Origin: Cyanoderma ruficeps
Taxonomy: Eukaryota; Chordata; Aves; Passeriformes; Timaliidae
NCBI GenBank assembly: GCA_008694505.1
Contig: VZDJ01000223.1
Coordinates: 5,927,679 to 5,991,678, forward strand
DNA length: 64,000 nt
Direction: 5' to 3'
Made by a program: the position numbers and the translations under genes. The notes under the pieces were generated by a model that was not told the origin of the DNA, made no database searches, and saw only the letters and a list, made by a program, of their open reading frames with translations. Below, one piece after another: positions 8,746 through 19,836 of this stretch (position 1 is the first letter of the stretch; each line of letters opens with the position of its first letter).

Positions 8746-11700
8746 GCAGCCGACACCAGTTGGTGTCCAGCGCCATGGGATCACGATAAGCCACCTGGCA
8801 ATGAGGCTTGGCACCACGCTGTGCTGCCGGGCAGCCAGCCAAGGCAGGGCAGGGAAGGAGCAAGGTGTGAGGTACGGTAAGGGCCCTCCCCGGGAGTTCC
8901 CGTCACCGGCGCACAGGTGGCGGCCGGGAGGGCCCTGGTGTCTGGGGTTGACTGCTGAGCCCACACAGCTGGGTATCCCCAGCCCGCTGAGGTCCCGGCA
9001 GGATCCTAGCAGTCACCCATCATTGTGGCATCCCTAGAACCCACCAGGCCTGCTGGGCACTGAGCTGGAGCTGCCAGCAGCAGGATGTTCCAGCTGCACA
9101 CGCAGTGGGGGTTTGGGGCAGCGAGGTACCAGCAGGCTGGAGGAGAGTCCCCACCCACCAGGTGCAGGAGGGGACAGGGGAGGCTGCCTGTCACCCCCAA
9201 GGACCTGCCATCCCACCCTGCCGGCACTATTGCAGCTTCCAGGCAGGCGCTGGCCCTGGCCCTTTCCTGCCATCACCCACCCACCCTGGCTCAGCTGCGG
9301 CATCCCCGGGTGGTCTTCACTGCTGCTCAGGGCCAGTCAGGAGCAGGGACAGTTGGCACCCCAGGGACAGAGTGGGAGCCCTGCTGAGTCATCACTTCAC
9401 TGTTCTCGTTTTTCCATGGTGCTGTTGTGCATTTGCTGGAAGCCAGCTCAGAGCCATGACTAATCTGTTCTCAAAACAAGCACAAAGCAAGCGCGAGGTT
9501 TGTGCAAACCCACGGGGAGGAGGCAGAATCACAGCACGGGGCTGGACTGGGAAGGCAAGGCACTGGAGCAGCTGGGAATGCCCAGCCATGGAGCAGCCCT
9601 GCGGGCAGCAACCTCCTGTATAGGGGGTGGGCACAGCAGAGGTGGACAGGGGCACTGAGGACCCCCAGCCTTCCCTCCCTATAGTGGGGCTGGGGTGCAG
9701 GCAGCATGCTGGAACAGGCTGCAGCACACAGGGCAGGCAGGCGTGGGCCATCAGCACTCAGAACCCCATGTACTATGACCAGAGCTGGGGCTCTCACGTG
9801 GGTTGTTTTGCCTTATGGGGAAGCCACTGGAGGGGGCCAGGGAGGAAGCACATTGATTTGCTGTTATTAAAACCAGAGCTGCTGTCGGGAACTCCACAGC
9901 CTGGCTCCCCTCGCGTGCTTCCTGGAAAAGGCTGTCCCGTGTGCCCTCACCAGTGGGAGATGGGGCCCCCAAAGCACCTGGCAACAGCAATGGCCTGCGC
10001 TGGGTTTGGGTGGCAGTCGGGACAGGGAGCCAAGGATTCGGTTTTACCCTTGGTGCCCACTACTCTGCTGCCCAGCAGTTGGCCCCCAGTCGCCCACGGT
10101 CCCCCTGACCCTCCTCAGCACTCCCGGGGCTGCCTGCGGTGCCCAGGGCAGCCGTGTCACCCTGCGGGCGGGCGGTAGGACAGAGCAGTAGCACCCCGCT
10201 GAACTGAGGAGTGTTTACTGGAGAGGCAAAGTCACCGCTTCCAGTGGGGGATGAATCACCCCTGTCAGGAATTCTGCCCGGGGGCTTTTCTGTAAGAGCA
10301 TGGAATTTCAACACTGGCCCTGCCCTCCCGGGTCCCCCCTTCTTGCACAACCTCTCGCCGGGGTTACTGTTCCCAGCCCCGGTTCTGCAGCCGCAGCCAC
10401 CGCCGAGCACAGGGGTCCCAGCACGGAGGGTCCCTGCCCAGGGCACAGCCCTGCAGCCGATAGAGGCGACAGGGCAGGGGCCGGCCCGGGCTGGCAGCGT
10501 GGCACAGCTGCCCGCTCACAGAGCTGCCACCTCGGCACCCCACGAAGCTGACCCTGTCCCCAGTGTGTTCCCACGAGGCCGAGGGCTCCTCAGGGCCGCC
10601 CCTGCCCACACTGCATTGTCACCAGCGGGTGCAAACAGAGCGGGGAAGCGGAGGGTGTCAGCTGCAGTGGAGGCTGTGATGGAGCATCTTCCCTCTGCTA
10701 CGACCAGGCACATCCCACCCCCATCAGGGCTGACACTTCCCCAGGCTGAGGAGCGCGGGGAATGCTGGCAGGGTGGAGGCATGAGGCTGCAGATGGAGGG
10801 GCAGCTCCTGGAAAACCCCTGCCAGCTGCCATGCCACCATCCTGGTGCTGTCCTGCTGTGGGGGCTGCCCCACTGGGGGCCAGGCCACTAGAGAGAAGGC
10901 GAGAAGGGGGCCAGAGCTTTCCCAGCAGACTGGTGACCCCGAGGAGCCCTGCAGCCATGCTGGGACTGGGGATTCTCCCAGTTTCCACACACAGCAGAAA
11001 CTCTATGAGAACTGAGTGAGAGCAGAGGTGGTTTTGGATAAGGGGGAAGCACACTCAGAGCAGGAAATGAAACATCGCCTTTGAGACTTGTGGCTGCTGT
11101 GCCACAGATGGGCTGTGCCGGCTCCGAAACAAACCATCCCACAGGTGAGGAGAGCAGAGCGAATGCCCGCGGGAAGCCAGAGATAAGGGTCCCACTTCCC
11201 AGCAACTCCTTTCCTGGACACAGGACTGCCTGGAGCAGCCATTCCCGGGAGACCCTTCGCAATGGGAACCTGCTTCAGGCGTCCCTGGATGGGCACTGCC
11301 CGTGTCCCCCAGGGGACTGGGCAGCCCGGCAGCCCTCAGGCCACAGGACCTGCAGCCCTGGCAGTGTCCCAGTGCCAGTGACAGCCAGCACTTCTGCCAC
11401 CACGGCTTCAGCACAAAGGGCCCGCATGCCAGCCCTGCCCCCGTGGCATTGCTTCCCAGCAGGAGGAAGCAGCAAATGCTTCCCAGGAACCTGGATGATT
11501 TGCCTGCCCCACTTTGCATGCCTGAGGCTGCCCAGGGACACACAGCTACAGCCCCCCACCCCAAGGCAGGGCAGGATCATCATCCAAGTTCAGAGCACCT
11601 AACAGCCTCTCTGGGTCTTGGCAAAAAAGATGGGCATGTGGGAAAGATCAGGACAAAGCACCTCAGCTTTAGGAAGCTGCTTTATTTTTTGCTTTGCACT

Positions 11701-11890
11701 TTCTGCCGTTCCTGGAAATTCATGAAGTGGCCGCCCTGACCTGCCTGGTGGGAAGCAGCCCCCTTCTCCCACTCTGCCCCTGCCCCTCTGCACCATCCCA
11801 GGATGTCCCACTCCCAGAGGGGTTCCCAGGACCCACAGGCTGAAGTCCCATGCACCAAGATGGAGCAGCTCCATCCCAGCCCCACACATG
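8746..11890. other. Intergenic, no gene seen
   Basis: No exon recognised. Composition is GC-rich and unremarkable apart from short AT-rich runs near 9850-9875. Open frames on both strands lack any family signature. Confidence 0.5.
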
Positions 11891-12020
11891 AGCTCCAGGC
11901 TGATTTATAGAAATCCCATGGCTGGGGCTGACGGTGCCTCCTGCCAAACCTCATTAACGGCTGGCCCGGGAGAAGGCAAACAGCTCATGCAGCAACAAGG
12001 AAATCCTTGTTTAAGCATTT
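11891..12020. promoter_or_regulatory. Candidate regulatory element with palindrome
   Basis: A patch of less GC-rich sequence. It contains the perfect inverted repeat AACAAGGA (11994-12001) and TCCTTGTT (12004-12011), separated by AA. ACAAGG resembles SOX-type contacts, so a paired SOX site is one reading; a short mRNA hairpin is another. No coding potential is evident. Confidence 0.3.
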
Positions 12021-12527
12021 CTGGCCATGCAACGCCCTTCACCCCATACCCAGGGGAGAAGGAGGAAGAGGAGGAGGTGAGGAGGAGGTGCAGGCTACAA
12101 GCCCCAAATTGGCACCACCCTGGCCTGGAGTTCAGGAGAACCAAGGAGACACAAAGGGACATATGAGAGTCTGAACATCCCATCGTGGGAGGCAGCTCCC
12201 AGGATGGGATGTGAAGCAGGGGGAAGCAGGAAGCTATGTGGGCATGATGGGGGCAGAGGGCTTCCACTCTGCTGCAGAACCTGCCTGCCCCTCGGTGCCC
12301 CCTGCTCCCACCAACACCAGGCTCCCCACACAAAGTGCTGGCCATGGGTGCAGTGAGCTCTGGGCACGCCGGGCAGTGTGGGAGCCAGAACCAGTGTCCC
12401 TGTCAACAGTGGGCATGGGACACCAGCACGGCTGGCCCGTGGACCTGGCACCGGCATGTTCCAGAGCAGCATCAATGACCTGCATCTGCCTACCCCACGT
12501 GTGGCTCAGGATCTATTTCATCATCTG

Positions 12528-12625
12528 GAGAAAAGCATTTACTGCCAATAAACGGGCTAATTAATTCTCCTCAAAGACCTCTCAATTATTCATCTCGGGC
12601 CACAGAGAAAACAATTAGAGCACTT
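12528..12625. promoter_or_regulatory. Candidate regulatory element rich in TAAT/ATTA cores
   Basis: About 100 bp of AT-rich sequence in a GC-rich setting, with CTAATTAATT near 12557, CAATTATTCAT near 12583 and CAATTAG near 12613. The density of homeodomain-type cores is far above the surroundings. Conservation across birds would be the test. Confidence 0.35.
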
Positions 12626-13039
12626 ACTTCAGCCCTGGCTCAGCCAGTGTAGCAGCTGGTGGCAGGCAGGGCACGGTGGGAACAGCCCGGCACAGCTCTC
12701 GGCACGGACCCCCGGTGCCTGGCCATCCCCGGCTCTGCCCACCCGGCCAGAGCGTCCCCGCGGAGCGCTGGAGCGGGGATGTGCAGCCGGCACAGCCACC
12801 GACCTTTAGCCGTGACCGGCTCCAGCGCTCACCCACCGTACCCCAGAGCTCCCCCAGCACCAGGGCTCTCCCAGGGACCCCCGGCTGTTCCCTCCCCACA
12901 GCCCCCAGGCAGCCCACACTGGGGTACCCCGTGCAGAGGGGCTTTTTCCAGGACGGGTCTGGGGCTCCTTGGCCCTCGGGATGTTTCATCTGCTCCACAG
13001 AACAGACCCTGTTCGGGTGCGCCCTGACAAGGGAAACCC

Positions 13040-13960
13040 TCGGCACGGGGGGCACGATGGGCTGGGGCGGCCCTTCCCGGCACGGCGGAGCCCACGATGG
13101 CTGCGGCCGCAAAGGCGTCCCGGGGCCGGGTCTGTCCCGGGGCACGGCAGGTCAGGCTGCCCCGCACTGGCGCCTCCGGCACCCCGGGGAGCGGGGCCAT
13201 CGCCGCCCCGGGCCGGGCGGGCAGAGCCCCGGCGGGTCCCGAAGCCGCCGACCCGGGCGGGGCGGGCAGAACCCGGCGGGCCCCGGGCTCGGAGACGCCC
13301 GTCGGGCGGGGAACGCGCGGCCGGCCGGGCCGGGAAGGGTTAAGGGCGGCCGGCGCCCCCCCGGCGCGGAGGCCGGGCCTGTCGGGAAGCCGGGATCTCT
13401 GCGGCGGTTTTACTGGAAAAGTCGCTGCCGGCGGAGGGGGGGCACCCGCGGCCTCGAGGCTGGGGACGGGGCACCGGCCGGGACCACGCGGCCACCGGGC
13501 TCCGGCTCCGGCCCGCGCGGGGCTCCCGTGGAGACTTCCCGGGGCAGCCCGCGGCTCCCGCGCCGGTCACGGCCCTGGCAGCCGCGGAACTGTGTCCGTC
13601 GGGGGTCTGTGCCGGGCCAAGCTCGGCCGGTGCCGTGCGCGAGCGGCGGCCGCCGTGTGCCGCCGCTGGGGACGTGTCACCGGCACCGGGACCCCGGGAG
13701 TGCGGCGGGTGGGGGCCCGACCCGACCCGGCTGAGCCTGGAGCCAGCGCTCCCGGCCATCGCCCTGTGTCCTCGGCAGCAGGAAACTGCTCGGTGGTGGC
13801 TCAGGTCCCTCGAGGGTGACGGACGGCAGCTGTCTCGGCCCGGGTGGGATCGGGCCCTCCAGAACGGGCGGCAGCAGTGCCACCCTGCTGGGAAGAGCCC
13901 GAAGGGCAGACAAGGGTGAGCACCACGGGCAGCACGGGCGGCAGTGCGGCCGCGGGACTA
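13040..13960. promoter_or_regulatory. Orphan CpG island
   Basis: Dense CpG sequence about 2.6 kb upstream of the THA1 CpG-rich start and 8 kb from the SOCS3 polyA site. No recognisable coding exon adjoins it. The long frames here (for example plus 13097-13819 and minus 13340-13759) are Gly/Arg/Pro/Ala-rich and resemble no family I know. It could be the promoter of a noncoding RNA or the remnant promoter of a lost or moved gene. CpG density was judged by eye. Confidence 0.5.
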
Positions 13961-15360
13961 AGGCAGCCCGACAGGAAAACACCCCGAGCTCATGGTGAGC
14001 ATGTTATGGTCACTGCCAGGTCCTGAGTCAGCCCTTGGCTCTCTGCACAAGACCCCCAGGGCATTGCCTGGGCCACTGACAGCTCCATGGCCACAGCCAC
14101 TGGCTCAGCTCAGGAGGCTGGGAGCAGAGCCCATTGCCAGCCTGTCCCAGGACAGCTGTGTGTCCCAGGGGCAGAAGGCTCAGCCCCGGGAGCTACAGCT
14201 CCGTGCTCCCCCCATTCCACAGCCCCTCCTGAACCTCCTGCAGCCGGGATGCTCCAGGGCTCAGCCCTGGGGACATGCAGACCAAGAGGCTGGGCCTGGC
14301 AGGCCTGGGATGGGGCTGCCAGTGGGGCTGGTAGCAGGGGGGGCCAGCTCCGGGAATCGGCCCCAGTGGTTGCCAGGCCTGTGGTAGGGAGGGGGGAAAC
14401 CCGATCCTCCGCGGTGGGATCTGGGCTCCACTCCCGGTTCCCCAGCCGGGCCTCAGCTGCTAATTTTAGCCCTGGGGACGCAGGACTGGAGCAGGAGCTG
14501 AGCCCAGCCGGGCAGGGGCTTAGCCCACCACAGGAGCTGGTGTGTGCAGGTGGTGACTGCAGTCCTATGGTGCAGTGTGGTCCTGGGTGAGCCCCCCACT
14601 AGCCCTCAGCTGCCAGCCAGGCCCCTGGCCAGGCGCTGGCACTGCCCACCCTCTGCCCAGCCCCAGTGGCTTCAGTTCAGCCGCTCCACATAAGGCCACA
14701 AAGCGCTTCCATGGTCCTGGTGCTGGCCCCGCCAAGCCCCACCGTGGGTCACATGCAGGGGTGGCTCTGTAGGTGCTGGTAGTGAGGGGGGACCCCCAAG
14801 GCAGGTCCCAGACCGAAAGTCCCAGGGAAAGGCCAGGGCTGAAAGACATGGGGTCTGCAGAAGACACCCAGCCACACTACACAGTCCTGCAGGAGTTGTG
14901 GCTGCTGCCCAGTGAAGGAGCCCCTGCTTGGCTGCAGATCCTGACTGGGCTGGGGGGGCTGCCCACAGCAGACCTCTGAACTGCCCTTCAGCTTTGGGCA
15001 CACCAGGGCAAGTAACCACCCATCAGGTGGATGGATAGGTGGGTGGCTGGGAAGGCCATGCTGAGGGATGCTCCAGTCGTCTGCCACTTCCAAGCAGAGA
15101 AAGGGGCTCCGAAGGCTGCCCTGCCCTACAGCAGCCCCAGGTGGAGGGGAGGATCCCTGGCCCAGGCCCCACGGGTGCTCTTCCCCCAGCCCTTCACCTG
15201 CGGCGTGACCGGCTGCACTGCCCAGCGCTTACTGGAAGAGGAAGCTGCCGGGAAGGCGGTGTGTGGCGGGGCAGCTTTGGGGAGGCTCAGCTGGGCTCAG
15301 CAGCCGGCACAGCTCAGCTGTCCGTGCTCCCAGGTCCAGGGCCAGTAACGGGAAGCGTCT
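13961..15360. other. Intergenic, no gene seen
   Basis: GC-rich DNA between the orphan CpG island and the element at 15.39 kb. No exon, repeat or RNA gene was recognised. Confidence 0.5.
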
Positions 15361-15384
15361 GCTCTCAGTGACGGTAAATCAGAT

Positions 15385-15480
15385 CGGGGAGATTAGAGGC
15401 CTTTTTGCCTAATCATGAGCAGCTTGAAGTTGGAGGACAAGTTCCTGGAACAAAGAGGAAATGGAGGCAGTAAATAAAGA
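15385..15480. promoter_or_regulatory. Candidate element with inverted GATTAG sites and an isolated AATAAA
   Basis: GATTAG at 15391-15396 faces CTAATC at 15409-15414. Both are bicoid/OTX-type K50 homeodomain cores in inverted orientation. An AATAAA follows at 15473-15478 (plus strand), but no transcript leading to it could be recognised. Confidence 0.3.
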
Positions 15481-16547
15481 AAAACTGTTAACATGTGGCC
15501 CTGTGTGTGAAAAACGTCTCATGAAGGACTGTTTATGGCTCACTCATCTGCAGGGCTGACAGCACGGAGGGGGGGCGACAGGCAGTAGTGAGGGAGGGGC
15601 CTCCATGGACAGGGGCACAGGCAGGGGTGTGGGCAGAGCGGGCACCAGCGGGGCGGCTGCAGGGGGCTCAGGATGGGGGACCTGGGGCAACCAAGACTGG
15701 GGGGCACATGGCAGAGGGAGGGAGAAGGCAGCAGCATGGCACAGGTGGCTGGAGCACAGCACATACACAGGTGGGCAGGGGCTGAGGGGAAGAGGCGCCC
15801 TGATGCACCTGCCCTGTTGATCCCCTGCGAATGCCAGGAGAGGCGCTGGGTGCTGCCCAGCAGTGCCCCCCACCGTGGTAGCAGCAGGGATTGTGGTCCG
15901 GCTGGTCCAGCCCGACGGGGGAAGGTGAGGGGGTCTTGTTACTCCTTTGGAGACATGCCCTCATGCTAAGGGGCAGTGGGGATTTCTGCCAAGAGGCTGG
16001 TGGGTCCCCTCAGAGCGGGCAGAGGGTGCCGAGATCTCTGAAGCTGCCCCGAGGTCCCAGAGCAGCGCTGCAGTGGCAGCCCACCTGCGGTGGCGTGGCA
16101 CAGCGCGGCGGCTGCTGCCGGGGCAGACGCAGCCAGAGCCAGTTCCCAGCGGCCACACGACCCCGTCCGTGCCAGCCTTGCTGGCAGCGGGCGCAGAGGG
16201 GCGGGAGCAATTCCTGCTCAGCCATGGAAGGACTCTGGACGATCTCCCGGCGCTCCCTCCCGTCGGACATCCAGGATGGGGATCCTGGCAAAGCGAGGGG
16301 CCGCGGGACAGTGCAGGGCCGGGGCAGCGCCCACCGTGTTCCCCAGCGCCGGTGTGGTGGCGGATGGAGGGATGGGGGGTTGGCAGGGTCGGCGTTCCGG
16401 GGCAGCCCCGGAACGGGCGCGGTGCCCGTGCAGGAACCGCTGCCCCGTTCCCGGCCCGCGTGTCCGGGCCGCATTCCCGGGACGGGCGATCCCGGGACGG
16501 GCGATCCCGCCTCCGCCCGGGAGCCCTTGCGGGGGGCGGTCCCGGCG

Positions 16548-18939
16548 ATGCGGGCGGTGCTGCGGCGGGGGCGGCTGCTCGGGCCGGGGGGGATGCCGCG
16601 GGGTCCCGCCGCGGCCCCGCCGCTTGCCGTGGACCTGCGGAGCGACACGGTGACCCGGCCGTGCGCGGCGATGCGCCGCGCCATGGCCCGCGCCGCCGTG
16701 GGCGACGACGACTACGGGGAGGACCCGGCCGTGAATGGTGGGCGGGGGGGACGGGGATTCCCGCGGGGTCCCTGCCTGCAAGACCCCTACGAGGGGGCTG
16801 CAGGATGGGGGGCTCGAGCAGGACTGCGGCGGCAGCCGGGCCCCGTGGGGTCCCCAAGCCCTTGGCCCCCCAGCGCCAGCCCCCCATGAATCCGTCCTCC
16901 CCCGCAGAGCTGCAGCACCGGGCCGCGGGGATTCTGGGGACGGAATCGGCTCTGTTCGTGCCCACGGCCACCATGGCCAATCTCATCGCCGGTGAGTCCG
17001 GGGCTGCACTCGCAGCCCCTCGTGCCCCCAGTCTGTGGGATGCTGCCCTTGGTCCCCTCCCTCACGGCCCTTCTCTCCCAGTGATGTGCCACTGCCAGCG
17101 CAGGGGGGCTCAGCTGTTCCTGGGCCAGGACGCCCACCTGCACCTCTACGAGCACGGCGGGGCCGCGCAGGTGAGAGCGGTGGGCACCGCGGTGGGCACG
17201 GTGACACTGGTGGCCGGGCGCTGGTGGCCCGAGGGCGGCCGCGTGCTGCCCTCCTCTGGCTGCCAGGGCCAGCGAAGGATCCGCCGCCGGAGCGTCACCT
17301 GGATTGTTGTCCCGAGCCGCGGGCTGCAGCACAAGCGGGAGCTGTACGCACCCGATGAAGGGGACAGGGCTGGAGCCCCCGTGCACCATCACTGTCCCCT
17401 GTCAGCCCCATGCTGTCCCCTGCCCTGGGCACAGGTCGCCGGTGTGCACTCCCAGGCACTGCCAGATCTGCCCGACGGCACATTTGACCTGGACCAACTG
17501 GAGCAGACCATCCGTGAGGCTCACGGCAGCCGGTACCACCCACGTCCTGAGCTCATCTGCCTGGAGAACACGCACAGCTCGGCGGGGGGCAGGACACTGC
17601 CCCTCACCTATCTCAGGCAGGTGAGAGCCCACAGATGGGGCTGGCACAATCCTGCCTGGCGTGGGCAGCTGGGCCCTGCACAGTGGCACTCTGGGGACAC
17701 TGGAGCTCAGAGCATGGCTCGTGGTGGTACGAGATGCCCCAGGGGTCCCCCCCAAACCAGCTGTCCCTCTGACTCCCAGGTCCGTGGGCTTGGAGACCGT
17801 TACGGGCTGCGGGTGCACATGGACGGCGCACGACTGATGAACGCAGCAGTGGCCCAGGGTGTGGAGCCAGCTCAGATTGCCCAGCACTGTGACTCTGTGT
17901 CCCTCTGCTTCTCCAAGGTCTGCTTGTGTGGGGAGGGGTCCGCAGGGCTGGCAGGGCCCAGCACAAGCTGGAGCCTGGCCCTTGTTTGCAGGTGTTGGGC
18001 TAAGAACACACCTGGCAGGCTGGGCCCCAACCCAGGAGGGGCAGCCGGAGTGACCCCGCTGGCGGTTCTGCAGGGCCTGGGTGCCCCGTGCGGCGCGGTG
18101 CTGGCGGGGCGCCGGGAGTTTGTCGGCGAGGCCTGGCGTGTGCGGAAGCTGCTGGGCGGGGGCATGCGGCAGGCGGGGGTGCTGGCGGCCGCTGCCGGCC
18201 TGGGGCTGCAGCGCGCGGAGGAGACGCTGCGCCGAGACCACGACAACGCCCGGAGCTTTGCCGAAGGTACCGCGGGGAGTGGGCTGGGCTGTAACAGCAC
18301 ATCTGGCACTGCCCAGCAGTACCGCTGGTGGATTGTACCCGCTGGCTGGTACCAGCAGGTACTGGTGGCTTGGGCTCCATCCCTGGATGGCCACGCTGGG
18401 TCTCCAGCCACGTGAGGATGCTGCTGGGATCCTCACCTGGCTGGTGTGCCAGGATCATGCCATGAATGTCCTCGTGCTGTGTTCAGTGACCCTGCTACCA
18501 CATGGGGGGAGAAAGGGCTCCCCTTCCTCCAGAATCTGGGGTGGGGCTGGGGCAGGTAGCCTCTTCCAGGTAGCTGGGCAGTGGGCTTGCACCACCTCGG
18601 CTTCCCGCAGGCATCCATGTGCTGGACCCTCCCCTCTGGTCCATCAGCCTGGCAGCAGTGGAGACCAACATTGTGATGGTAAATGTCCAGGGAGCCTGGC
18701 CGTCCCCGGCCGAGCTCTGCCACCGTCTGCGTGCTGTCAGCGAGGAGGAGGTGGCTGAGACTGGGCGGGCTGTCAGCGTCCTGCTGCTCCCCTGGTCCGC
18801 ACGCACCCTGCGCGCCGTCTGGCACCGCAACGTCTCGGCCCGTGACACTGAGCTCGCAAGGAGAAAGCTGGAATTTGTGGCCAGGAAGTGCCAGGAGGAA
18901 TTGGCCTTGGGACTACATCCAACACCTCCAGGAGCCTGA
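16548..18939 (+). CDS. THA1: THA1: L-threonine aldolase (PLP-dependent)
   Basis: Seven exons: 16548-16737, 16908-16991, 17082-17170, 17435-17620, 17780-17917, 18074-18266, 18611-18939. All junctions are GT-AG and in phase, giving 402 residues. The enzyme cleaves L-threonine/allo-threonine to glycine and acetaldehyde and belongs to the fold-type I PLP enzymes. Visible marks: VDLRSDTVT near residues 28-36, the GDDDYGEDP motif, the ENTH segment ([13 protein letters not shown]), VHMDGAR with PLP-contacting Asp198, and the Schiff-base Lys229 in SLCFSKGLG; Lys229 is the last codon of exon 5. No frameshift or stop interrupts it. In human the locus is the pseudogene THA1P, while mouse keeps an active Tha1 (from memory). 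The ATG at 16548 was chosen as the last one leaving a short Arg-rich leader before the conserved core; the true start is less certain than the rest. A CpG-rich segment (about 16380-16760) covers the start. Confidence 0.93.
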
Positions 18940-19836
18940 GCATTCTGCCAGCGCAGCAACTGCAGCAGTTAGGCAGCCCAAAGCAAGGACTAGAACCAGC
19001 CCCTCTGTGCTCCAGATGTGTTCCCAGCTATCTGAAACTTTACATCAGCCCTCACAGGCAGCCTGACAAACCAATGTGAAACCAGCCTAGCAGACACTCC
19101 AGCCCTTGAGGCAGTCAGTGCACAAAATAAACACGTTTTGGTGATACTGTAGCTGTGTAGGGTGTTTTCTCTCAAATGTGCTTTTTTCCTTGCTCTGCAG
19201 CACAGATATCATCACAGCCAAGGTCCCCATGGAAGGACAAATGCTCCTGAGGACATGGAAGCATCTCAGGCATAGGACCAGGGCCACTGCACAGCAATGC
19301 CAAGGTTTGTGTCTGGCCAGGACTGTTCCAGGAGCATGAGCCCAGCCTGGCCCAGATGGTTCTGTCACTCCCATTCACAGAGGGTTATGTCATCCTGTCC
19401 CACAGCAGCAGGTGGGCTCCCCAGGCCTCCCCCCCCTGACATGCTCTGGGTCAGCAAGTCCCAGAACTCTGCACTAAAAGAAGGGATTCTCTCGGCAGCA
19501 GTTGCTCTGGGTGTGCACTCACTGGCTCCCTGGGAAGCACTACCCCAGGCAGTAGTAATTCCCATTTTATTTTGTATTGCCAATGTGCAGTTTAAAGAAC
19601 ACTGAGGGAATAAACATCATGATCCAGCTGCCCAGACAGAGCCTTGCAGTCTGCAGTCCCCTGTGCTCCAGCAGGCAGGAACACCCCAGGGAAGGGGCAC
19701 CAGCCTAGGCTGGGCTGAGCAGAGAGGGCATGGGGTGGGTCTGAGACAGTGGGTGCCCTATGTTAGACTGAGGAGGCAGCAGGCAGGGGAAGACCAGATG
19801 CCTGTTGTCACCACAGAAGCCATGGTCCCCATCTGT
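18940..19836. other. Convergent 3' ends of THA1 (+) and AFMID (-)
   Basis: The THA1 3' UTR runs from the stop to an AATAAA at 19126-19131. On the minus strand the AFMID 3' UTR runs to AATAAA at 19571-19566 (TTTATT on plus). A further plus-strand AATAAA at 19609-19614 has no assigned transcript. BIRC5, which lies next to AFMID in human, is not in this interval. Confidence 0.7.

Noticed and set aside
12676..13734. 352-codon plus-strand frame at the orphan CpG island
   Set aside because: Composition-driven (Gly/Arg/Pro), no motif, no splice context.
15947..18415. 822-codon plus-strand open frame across the THA1 region
   Set aside because: It reads through THA1 introns, which happen to lack stops in this GC-rich DNA. 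The conserved protein needs the spliced exons, with splice sites in phase.
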